Translations under genes and position numbers: made by a program | Notes under the pieces: model-generated | What the model saw: only the letters and a program-made list of their open reading frames with translations | The model's database searches: none | What the model was told of the DNA's origin: nothing | Part shown: one piece after another, positions 7,898-14,231 of the stretch | Layout: each line of letters opens with the position of its first letter | How positions within the stretch are numbered: position 1 is the first letter of the stretch | Source of the DNA: SXPK01 sp041168165 | GTDB taxonomy: Bacteria > Planctomycetota > UBA1135 > UBA2386 | NCBI GenBank assembly: GCA_041168165.1 | Contig: JBEELK010000104.1 | Coordinates: forward strand, 1 to 15,752 | Length of the DNA stretch: 15,752 bases | Reading direction: 5' to 3'

Positions 7898-8956
7898 TCA
7901 GTTGCTTGCGAGCGACTTCATGTAAGCGATCAGGCAGTTCACGCGGCGCTCGTCGAGGTCGGCGAACGCGGACATGTTGTTGTTGCGGTAGGGCAGCTCC
8001 GCGACCTTCTTGGCGTTGGGCATCGCGATCGACTCCTTGATGTAAGCCTCGTCGACCGTGACCGTCTGCGTCGAGCCGTCTGCAAGGACGACCTCGCGAG
8101 CGCGGCCGATGACCTTGTCGCCATCCTTGGCGAACAGGCCCTTCGGACCAGCCCAGCTCGGGCCGGTGCCCGGCGTGCCGTTGACGCTGTGGCAGCTGAG
8201 GCACAGTGCCTTGTAGATGTTCTCGCCGCTCGCGATCGCTTCCGCCGGAGTGCTGTCCTTGAGGACATCCCACGGCTTCTTCGCATATTCGGCCGCCGTC
8301 ACAACGTGGACGAGCGCATACATCTTGCTGTGGTCCTGGCCGCAATACTCGGCGCAGAACAGGTGGTAATCGCCTGTCTTCGTCGGGCGGAACCAAGCCG
8401 TCTGCTGACGACCCGGGACCACGTCACGCTTCACGCGCATGCCTGGCAAGAAGAATGCGTGGAGCACGTCGGTCGACTGCAGCGTGAACGCGGCGGACTT
8501 GTCCACCTCGAGCCAGAGCTCGTTGTAGCTCTGCACCTTGCTGCCCGGGTAGCTGAACGACCAGTTCCACTGCTTCGCGACCGCCTTGTATTGGCGCGCG
8601 TCCGCAGGGGCGACCAGCATGTCATTGCTGCCCTTCCAACCCCACACGAACATCACCATGACGATGATGAGCGGGATGATCGTCCAGATCACCTCGAGTG
8701 GAGTGTTGTGAGTGACGATCGAGGCCGCCGGTTGGTCGAAGGTCTTTCGCCGATACTTGACGACCGACAGCGCGAGCACGCCGGTGATCAAGACGAAGAA
8801 GAAGATGCAGACGACATAGGTGAAGTAGAAGAGCCCATCGACGTGGTCGAACGTCGAAGCCAATGGCTCGAGTTGGCCCCACTTGTCGCTGAGAACCGGC
8901 AGCTTGGCCGGGTTCTCGATGTAGTTCTTCGGTTCCTGGATCAAGGTGGAGATCAC
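7898..8956 (-). CDS. ctaC: Cytochrome c oxidase subunit II with fused cytochrome c (caa3)
   Basis: A 352-residue membrane-anchored electron-entry subunit. Two helices (about 43-66 and 86-106) are followed by a periplasmic cupredoxin domain. The CuA site is complete: His166 (VLHAFF), then CAEYCGQDHSKM giving Cys201, Glu203, Cys205, His209 and Met212. The aromatic motif KQWNWSF at about 128-134, used for electron transfer to subunit I, is present. A C-terminal cytochrome c domain carries one haem site CLSCH (252-256), with Met328 as likely axial ligand. The fused cytochrome identifies a caa3-type oxidase. I see no obvious lipobox; the N terminus begins with about 40 polar residues. The start is GTG at 8954-8956, supported by AAAGGAAG at 8964-8971. 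The gene is separated from sco by 100 nt and is followed after 10 nt by ctaD. Confidence 0.96.
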   Translation of the reverse strand: MISTLIQEPKNYIENPAKLPVLSDKWGQLEPLASTFDHVDGLFYFTYVVCIFFFVLITGVLALSVVKYRRKTFDQPAASIVTHNTPLEVIWTIIPLIIVMVMFVWGWKGSNDMLVAPADARQYKAVAKQWNWSFSYPGSKVQSYNELWLEVDKSAAFTLQSTDVLHAFFLPGMRVKRDVVPGRQQTAWFRPTKTGDYHLFCAEYCGQDHSKMYALVHVVTAAEYAKKPWDVLKDSTPAEAIASGENIYKALCLSCHSVNGTPGTGPSWAGPKGLFAKDGDKVIGRAREVVLADGSTQTVTVDEAYIKESIAMPNAKKVAELPYRNNNMSAFADLDERRVNCLIAYMKSLASN

Positions 8957-8963
8957 GGGCGGA

Positions 8964-8971
8964 CTTCCTTT
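8964..8971 (-). promoter_or_regulatory. Ribosome binding site for ctaC GTG start
   Basis: AAAGGAAG on the minus strand lies 7 nt upstream of the GTG at 8956. No ATG in frame lies nearby upstream, so this site decides the start codon of subunit II. Confidence 0.65.
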
Positions 8972-9017
8972 GGCGCTGCCCCTACAAGGGCCTGGCTGCC
9001 AGTTGCTTGCAAGGGGT

Positions 9018-9036
9018 TCCGTCGCAGAGCGACGGA
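9018..9036 (-). promoter_or_regulatory. Hairpin in the sco-ctaC intergenic gap
   Basis: A perfect 8-bp stem with a 3-nt loop, TCCGTCGC-TCT-GCGACGGA on the minus strand, starts about 20 nt after the sco stop codon. No T tract follows (AACCCC), so it is unlikely to be a standard intrinsic terminator. It could be an mRNA processing or stability element that sets different levels for the ACIII genes and the oxidase genes. This gap is the longest inside the respiratory cluster, and I found no convincing promoter in it. Confidence 0.45.
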
Positions 9037-9056
9037 CGGTTGCACGGGGGAGAGGT

Positions 9057-9953
9057 TCATGAGGCGGATGGGGCTTGGGTGCCTTCCGCTGGAGTTTGGA
9101 TTGCGGTGCGCGCGCGTTCGCGTTCGCGGCGCAGCATCAGGGCGATCATCGCGAGGATGACAAGAATCGTGAGCACGCCGCCGATGCGCATGACCGTCAT
9201 GCCGAGCAGCGCATAGCTGCCGGTGCGGTCATCGAACGTCAGGCAGTTGAGGCGGACCTCGTCCCAGAACGTGCCGAGCTTGCCAGCGCTGGCCTCGACG
9301 ATTGCGAGGCGCACGTCCGACGCATCGAATGTCGTGCCCGTGAGCACGCGGCTCAGCACGCCTTGCGGCGTGAAGAACAGCAAGGCACCAGGGTGCGCGT
9401 AGCGATTGTCGTGCTCAGCCCAGAAGTAGCGGAAGCCCACGCTTTCCGTCAGCTTCTTGATCTCGCTCTCTTGCGGCGTCGTCAGGAAGCGCCAGCCATC
9501 TTCGCCGCCAACGCGCGTCATCAACGCGAGGAACTTCTGCTTGCGCTCCTTGGCGGTCTCGGCGGTTTCGCGCGGGTCGATGCTGACGTTGATGATCAAG
9601 TAGTCGCTGCCCGGCGACAGGTCGACGGCGTTGAGCGCATCGAGCATGCCGTGGATCACTTGGCCACACATGTCGGGGCATGCGTAGTAGCCGGGGACGA
9701 GCACCACCGGGCGATCGCCGGGGAACACTTGGCCGAAGCGGAACGGGTAGTTGCGCTCGTCGATGAAGGTGAGCTCGGGGTCGAGCTTCATTCCGATCTT
9801 GTCTTGCATGGACGCAGCCTCCTGCACGACCTCGATCGAGGACGGCGGGTGGCCTTGTCCGCACGCAACGCCGCCTGCCGCGATCAGCGCGATGGCTGAG
9901 GCGGACACTGCGGTCGCGAATGCGCGCGCGATGCTCGACAACAGGGAGATCAC
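9057..9953 (-). CDS. SCO1/SenC-family copper chaperone with C-terminal helix
   Basis: A 298-residue thioredoxin-fold protein expected to deliver or reduce copper for the CuA site of subunit II. An N-terminal hydrophobic segment (about 8-30, ending AAGGVACG) is a signal anchor or possibly a weak lipoprotein signal at Cys31. The copper-binding CxxxC is Cys92-Cys96 in GYYACPDMCGQ, with His187 (YAHPGALLF) as third ligand. A strong second helix (about 249-274) is followed by a basic tail, so both ends are membrane anchored. A similar tail occurs, as I recall, in SCO proteins of other ACIII clusters. The GTG at 9951-9953 overlaps the preceding stop (GTGA), with AGGAG at 9965-9969 about 11 nt upstream. 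The first ATG would remove the anchor. The frame is open to 10421, but that extension has no membrane or family features. Confidence 0.9.
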   Translation of the reverse strand: MISLLSSIARAFATAVSASAIALIAAGGVACGQGHPPSSIEVVQEAASMQDKIGMKLDPELTFIDERNYPFRFGQVFPGDRPVVLVPGYYACPDMCGQVIHGMLDALNAVDLSPGSDYLIINVSIDPRETAETAKERKQKFLALMTRVGGEDGWRFLTTPQESEIKKLTESVGFRYFWAEHDNRYAHPGALLFFTPQGVLSRVLTGTTFDASDVRLAIVEASAGKLGTFWDEVRLNCLTFDDRTGSYALLGMTVMRIGGVLTILVILAMIALMLRRERERARTAIQTPAEGTQAPSAS

Positions 9954-10249
9954 TTCTTGACCATCTCCTGCATCACTTGCTCGATCGTCTTCTTGCCGCC
10001 ACGGAGGAACTGGTTCTCCGTCGCGCGGGCTGTGTCGAGTTCTTCCGTCGGAGCAAGGTTGATCTTGCGATTGCGTTCCGCGGTCATCACCACGTCGAAC
10101 AGCGGCATTAAGAAGTAGAGCGAGATGAACAGCACCACCGTCGAGCCGAGCACCCAAACCGCGGTCGACTTCGCGTCGATGTCGTGCTCGGGATCGTGCG
10201 GCTCGGGGCGAGCGCCGTTGTTCGTGTGCGTTGCGTGAGCGTGGCCCAT
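9950..10249 (-). CDS. Small His-rich single-helix membrane protein of the ACIII-caa3 cluster
   Basis: A 99-residue protein I do not recognise with certainty. The N terminus is His-rich (His3, 5, 8, 18 and 22). One transmembrane helix lies at about 29-51 (VWVLGSTVVLFISLYFLMPLF), followed by a charged tail with KTIEQVMQEMVKK at the end. It sits between actF and sco, the place where a small accessory subunit of ACIII (an ActG-like protein) or of the oxidase would fit. It is a real gene by its GAGGAA at 10257-10262, 7 nt before ATG, its operon spacing (18 nt after actF), and the GTGA overlap with sco. Alternatives are an ACIII subunit, a caa3 accessory helix, or an assembly factor working with SCO. 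I have no sequence evidence to choose between them. Confidence 0.75.
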   Translation of the reverse strand: MGHAHATHTNNGARPEPHDPEHDIDAKSTAVWVLGSTVVLFISLYFLMPLFDVVMTAERNRKINLAPTEELDTARATENQFLRGGKKTIEQVMQEMVKK

Positions 10250-10267
10250 CGTCGTGTTCCTCGCAGG

Positions 10268-11626
10268 TCAGATGTTCTGGAAGTGCAGCGTCTCCGACAG
10301 GCGCGGATCGCGCAGCGGGACGAGGTTGTTCTTGCGCACGAATAGGATCGCGATGCCCGCGACAAGGCACAGCATGCCGAAGTAGCACAGAGCGTCGTTC
10401 GGCTGGATGTTGTGCAGCCACAGGTTGAGGTCGTGGCTGAACGGCGGGTGGCCCGCGTTGCTGATCTCGACTGCTTCCGTCGCGTGTGCCGCGCCGTGAC
10501 CGTGGCCCGCTTGCGGCAGGATCAGGTACTGCATGTCGATCCAGTGGATGACGAGCAGGAACGCAGCGCCGAGGCTCAACGTGAAGCCGTTGCGCTTGAT
10601 GTGGCGCGACATCAGGAACACGAACGGCACGAGGAAGTGGCCGAACACGAGGATCGTGCCGACCGAGCTCCAGCCGTTATGCCGGCGATGCTCGAACCAA
10701 ACCGTTTCTTCGGGGAGGTTCGCGTACCAGATCAGCATGTATTGGCTGAAGTTCACGTAGGTCCAGAAGACCATGAACGCGAACATCAGCTTGCCGATGT
10801 CGTGGAAGTGCTCGGTATTGATGACTTCGCCGAGGTAGCCCTTGCTGCGAATCCAGCGCGCGAGCAGCGCGGTGAACGCGAGGAAGGACATGAAGCCGCC
10901 AGCAAAGTAGCAGATGCCGAACATCGTGCTGAACCAGTGCGGGTCCAGCGACATGATCCAGTCGAATGCCGCGAACGTGATCGACAGCGCGAACAGCAGC
11001 AGACCTGGCGCTGCGAGACGCGCCATCTTGAGGCTCAGCGCGCCATCGCCGGTCTCGTCTTGCTTGAGCGAGTTGCGGCGGAAGAACAGCGAAAGGCTGA
11101 TCCAGATCGCGAAGTAGATGCCGGCGCGGATGAAGAAGAACTGCTTGTTGAGGTAGCCCGACTTGCCCGCGAGCACGTGGTCATAGCCCGGCTGGCCGGG
11201 AAGGATCGCTGCGTGCGTCTCCGGGTTCACGTTGGCGTGAGCCCAGTGGTGGTAGAGGTGATCAAAACCCACCAGCGCGATCGGCAGGAACAGCAGCGCC
11301 ATCACGGGGATCGCGCCGGCCACGTTCTCAGCGACGCGGCGCACTCCCACGCTCCAACCGGCGCGCGTGATGTGCTGCACCATCGTGAAGAACAGAGCGC
11401 CCAGCGTGATGCCGAGGACGCCCATGTAGCCCGTCAGGTAGCTGAACCAGAAACGGCCCTGGTGCTCCTTGTCGCCGCCGAGACCGGTAGCAAACGCGAT
11501 GGCGAGCAACGCGATGCCGAGTCCGAGCATGGCCATCTGGCCGGCCTTCAGGTCCCCGTCCTTGACGCGGGTGACGAGGTTCGGTGCCACCTTTTCGATC
11601 GGCAGCGCAGTCATGGTCGCGGTCAT
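10268..11626 (-). CDS. actF: ACIII subunit ActF (NrfD-like quinone-module membrane protein)
   Basis: A 452-residue integral membrane protein of the ActF family, related to NrfD/PsrC and homologous to ActC. About ten helices can be seen, roughly 30-50, 62-84, 104-121, 163-182, 206-224, 234-256, 277-299, 322-340, 347-369 and 411-430. Features in keeping with the family include FDHLYHHWAH (121-130), FDWIMSLDPHWFSTMFG (221-237) and FFIRAGIYFAIWI (164-176). ActF is thought to contribute to proton handling rather than the main quinol site; this is inference from published ACIII structures. A cytoplasmic or periplasmic loop at 374-398 is rich in Gly and His (AGHGHGAAHAT). The ATG at 11624-11626 is 3 nt after the actE stop; Met5 at 11614 is an alternative start. 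Confidence 0.92.
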   Translation of the reverse strand: MTATMTALPIEKVAPNLVTRVKDGDLKAGQMAMLGLGIALLAIAFATGLGGDKEHQGRFWFSYLTGYMGVLGITLGALFFTMVQHITRAGWSVGVRRVAENVAGAIPVMALLFLPIALVGFDHLYHHWAHANVNPETHAAILPGQPGYDHVLAGKSGYLNKQFFFIRAGIYFAIWISLSLFFRRNSLKQDETGDGALSLKMARLAAPGLLLFALSITFAAFDWIMSLDPHWFSTMFGICYFAGGFMSFLAFTALLARWIRSKGYLGEVINTEHFHDIGKLMFAFMVFWTYVNFSQYMLIWYANLPEETVWFEHRRHNGWSSVGTILVFGHFLVPFVFLMSRHIKRNGFTLSLGAAFLLVIHWIDMQYLILPQAGHGHGAAHATEAVEISNAGHPPFSHDLNLWLHNIQPNDALCYFGMLCLVAGIAILFVRKNNLVPLRDPRLSETLHFQNI

Positions 11627-11629
11627 GGC

Positions 11630-12247
11630 TTACTGGTTCCCCAGGGTCTGGAGGGCGCGGATGTATTGGACGATGGCCCAGCGGTCTTCGACGGTGATGC
11701 GCGCGGCGTACGACGGCATCGTGTTGCGTCCGACCGGGCTCGACAGCACTTCGAAGTACTCGCCATCGGTGAAGTTGGCGACGCGGTTGTCCTTGCCCTG
11801 CACTGCGTGGAAGTTCGGCACGGCAACCGGCCAGCGGCGGCCGACGAGGCCATGGCCTTGGTCGCCATTGCCACCGCGGCCCGACTGGCCGTGGCAGATC
11901 GCGCAGTGGATCTCATAGCGATCCTTGCCGCGCGCCAGCGACTCCGCCGTCAGAGCGAGCGGGTTCTTGGCGAGCCAAGCCCCATCGACGCCTTTGCCGG
12001 CGTTCTTCGGATCCGGGAGCAGCGTTGCGTCCGGCAGCGAGCCGCGCGCAACCGTGCCTGCGACCGGGAGTCGCATGCTGCGGCCGTCCTTCCAACCTTC
12101 GAACTTGGTTTCGGACTGGGTCTTCAGCTTGGGCTGGAAGTCCATGTCCTGAACGAGGTGGATTGGCGGAGACGTCGACGTGCCGCCGCGGCACGCGCCG
12201 AGCGCGAGCGCGAGCAGCGCCAATGCGAACTTGGAGATCGTGCTCAT
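11630..12247 (-). CDS. actE: ACIII subunit ActE, mono-haem cytochrome c lipoprotein
   Basis: A 205-residue exported cytochrome c. The first 19 residues form a lipoprotein signal ending in LALGAC, with Cys19 as the probable lipidated residue, so the protein should be tethered to the membrane outer face. The haem site is CAICH at 115-119, and Met177 in RNTMPSYA is the likely sixth ligand. The segment PPIHLVQDMDFQPK (27-40) is typical of ActE/ActA-associated cytochromes. The role is to pass electrons out of ACIII, probably toward the oxidase. The ATG at 12245-12247 overlaps the actD stop (ATGA), with GGAGG at 12252-12256. The frame is open to 12502, but residues before this Met have no family features and the signal peptide begins exactly here. 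Confidence 0.92.
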   Translation of the reverse strand: MSTISKFALALLALALGACRGGTSTSPPIHLVQDMDFQPKLKTQSETKFEGWKDGRSMRLPVAGTVARGSLPDATLLPDPKNAGKGVDGAWLAKNPLALTAESLARGKDRYEIHCAICHGQSGRGGNGDQGHGLVGRRWPVAVPNFHAVQGKDNRVANFTDGEYFEVLSSPVGRNTMPSYAARITVEDRWAIVQYIRALQTLGNQ

Positions 12248-12777
12248 GCATCCTCCAACAGTTCGATGTGCTTGGCGCCGATGCTCTCGAGGAGCTTCGC
12301 GGTCGCGTTGCGATCGAACTTGGGATCGGTGCTCTCGATCGACAGGAAGAACCGGTCGTCGGTCGCGCGGTGGATCTGGCTGTGGTTGAAGATCGGGTGG
12401 TGCAAGCGCGGCAGCTTGTTGATGCCGAACATGCCGAAGACGGCGCCGAATGCGGACAGCAGCACCATCAACTCGAACGTGATCGGGATCGTGGTAGGCC
12501 ACGCGTATGGCTGCTTACCCGACACCCAGATCGGGTAGTCGACCGCGTTCATCCAGTACATCATCAACTGCGCGAGGAAGATGCCCGTGGCACCGCAGCA
12601 GATGACGATCCAGCCGAGGTGGCTGGGACCCTGACGCAGCGCCTTGTCCAGTCCGTGGACCGGGAAGGGCGTGTGTGCGTCAACCTTGGTGTAACCCTGC
12701 GCCGTGACCTTCTCCGCCGCGTGATAGATCGCGGCTGGAGACTCAAACTCGGCGACGATGCCCCAGTGATTGGCCAT
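12244..12777 (-). CDS. actD: ACIII subunit ActD (DUF3341 family)
   Basis: A 177-residue protein of the ActD/DUF3341 family, a structural membrane subunit of ACIII without cofactors. An N-terminal soluble part (1-52, GIVAEFESPAAIYHAAEKV) is followed by two helices at about 55-75 and 95-118, then a soluble C-terminal part with FFLSIES and LLESIGAKHIELLE (163-176). The sequence YPIWVSGKQPYAWPTTIPITFEL (81-103 region) between and into helix 2 is highly typical. It begins 16 nt after actC with GAGGA at 12784-12788, 6 nt before ATG, and ends overlapping actE by 4 nt, so synthesis of the two is probably coupled. Length and layout match the family. Confidence 0.93.
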   Translation of the reverse strand: MANHWGIVAEFESPAAIYHAAEKVTAQGYTKVDAHTPFPVHGLDKALRQGPSHLGWIVICCGATGIFLAQLMMYWMNAVDYPIWVSGKQPYAWPTTIPITFELMVLLSAFGAVFGMFGINKLPRLHHPIFNHSQIHRATDDRFFLSIESTDPKFDRNATAKLLESIGAKHIELLEDA

Positions 12778-12793
12778 TGCTTGTCCTCGTGCC

Positions 12794-14227
12794 TCAGTGG
12801 GTGTGAGCCGCGGAGTGACCGTGGCTGTGGTCGTCGTGACCGTGATGCGGGTTCGCCTCTGGCATCACGCCCTTCACTTCGCTGATCGCGATGATGGGCA
12901 TGAAGCGGCAGAACAAGAGGAAGAACGTGAAGAACAGACCGAAGCTGCCGGCGTAGGTCAGGATGTCGATGATCGTCGGGCTGAAGTAAGCCCAGCTCGA
13001 CGGCAAGAAGTCGCGGTTGAGCGACGACACCGTGATCACGAAGCGTTCGAACCACATGCCGATGTTGACGAAGATCGACACGACGAACAGGAACGCGGGG
13101 TTGCGACGCAAGCTGCGCACCCAGAAGAACTGGGGGCTGATCACGTTGCAGCTGATCATGATCCAGTAGGCCCACCAGTAGGGGCCGAACGCGCGGTTGA
13201 TGAAGCAGAACTGCTCGTATTCCGAGCCGCTGTACCACGCGATGAAGAACTCCATCCCGTAGGCGTAGCCGACCATCGTTCCGGTCAGCAGGAGCACCTT
13301 GGCGATGTTGTCGAGGTGGTTCAGCGTGATCAGGTCATGCAGGCCGAGCCACGCACGCGCCGGGATCATGAGCGTCAGCACCATGCCGAAGCCCGAGAAG
13401 ATGGCGCCCGCGACGAAGTACGGCGGGAAGATCGTCGTGTGCCAACCGGGGACGATCGACACTGCGAAGTCGAAGGAGACGATCGAGTGCACGGAGAGCA
13501 CGAGCGGCGTGCTCAGCGCGGCCAGGATCAGGTAGGCCTTCTCGTAGTGGACCCAGTGGCGGTTGCTACCGTGCCAACCGAGCGAGAACGCGCCGTAGAC
13601 GCGCGCTGCGACCATGCGGCCAGCCTTGGCTGCGCGATCGCGGAAGGTCGCGAGGTCGGGCACGAGGCCGACGAACCAGAACATCGCCGACACCGTGAAG
13701 TAGGTGCTAACCGCGAAGACGTCCCAGAGCAGCGGGCTCTTGAAGTTGGGCCACATCGACATCTGGTTGGGCAGCGGGAACACCCACCAGATCACCCAGA
13801 TGCGTCCGACGTGGATCGCCGGGAAGATGCCGGCGGCCATGACTGCGAAGATCGTCATGGCTTCCGACGCGCGGTTGATCGACGTGCGCCACTTCTGTCG
13901 GAACAAGAAGAGGATGGCGCTGATCAGCGTTCCGGCGTGGCCGATGCCGATCCAGAAGACGAAGTTGACGATCGGCCAACCCCAGCCGACGGGCGAGTTG
14001 TTACCCCACACGCCGATGCCGGTGAAGATCAGGTAACCGATCATCGCACCGAGGTTCAGCAGCAGCGCGATCGCTGCGCCGAACATCAGGTACCAACCCT
14101 TGGGCGTCTTCGATTCGACGACGCGGGCGACGATGTTGGTGACCGACGTGAAGTCGTTGTTGCCTTCGACCAGCGGCGCGCGGCGCAGCGGGTTCTCGGG
14201 CTCGTCGATTACGGTGATGGCGGTCAT
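12794..14227 (-). CDS. actC: ACIII subunit ActC (NrfD-like, quinol-oxidising membrane module)
   Basis: A 477-residue membrane protein of the NrfD/PsrC family with about ten helices. It holds the quinol site of ACIII. Conserved elements include WIGIGHAGTLISAIL (92-106), FPAIHVGR with His139, LLWDVF with Asp169, and HSIVSFDFA (247-255) with Asp253. From memory, His139, Asp169 and Asp253 match residues discussed for quinol oxidation and proton handling in structurally studied ACIII; I could not verify the numbering. The protein ends in a very His-rich tail (461-477, eight His in 17 residues). It starts 4 nt after actB and ends 16 nt before actD. Related polysulfide reductase membrane subunits share the fold, but the neighbours make ActC the secure assignment. 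Confidence 0.95.
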   Translation of the reverse strand: MTAITVIDEPENPLRRAPLVEGNNDFTSVTNIVARVVESKTPKGWYLMFGAAIALLLNLGAMIGYLIFTGIGVWGNNSPVGWGWPIVNFVFWIGIGHAGTLISAILFLFRQKWRTSINRASEAMTIFAVMAAGIFPAIHVGRIWVIWWVFPLPNQMSMWPNFKSPLLWDVFAVSTYFTVSAMFWFVGLVPDLATFRDRAAKAGRMVAARVYGAFSLGWHGSNRHWVHYEKAYLILAALSTPLVLSVHSIVSFDFAVSIVPGWHTTIFPPYFVAGAIFSGFGMVLTLMIPARAWLGLHDLITLNHLDNIAKVLLLTGTMVGYAYGMEFFIAWYSGSEYEQFCFINRAFGPYWWAYWIMISCNVISPQFFWVRSLRRNPAFLFVVSIFVNIGMWFERFVITVSSLNRDFLPSSWAYFSPTIIDILTYAGSFGLFFTFFLLFCRFMPIIAISEVKGVMPEANPHHGHDDHSHGHSAAHTH

Positions 14228-14231
14228 TCGA

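Noticed and set aside
6196..9160. Long plus-strand open frames (6196-7581 and 7877-9160) antisense to ctaD, ctaC and sco.
   Set aside because: Same low-complexity charged composition, no family resemblance and complete overlap with well-supported oxidase genes.
9954..10421. An N-terminal extension of the SCO protein up to 10421.
   Set aside because: It overlaps the 99-aa gene and actF, and it would bury the signal anchor that begins at the GTG at 9953.
12248..12502. An N-terminal extension of ActE up to 12502.
   Set aside because: It overlaps actD in another frame and lacks family features; the lipoprotein signal starts at the Met at 12247.
10412..12538. A 708-codon open frame on the plus strand, antisense to actD, actE and actF.
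   Set aside because: Its product is a low-complexity mix of Arg, Glu, His, Asp and Ala without hydrophobic core or motif, the usual shadow of membrane-protein genes in GC-rich DNA. The opposite strand encodes clear ACIII subunits.
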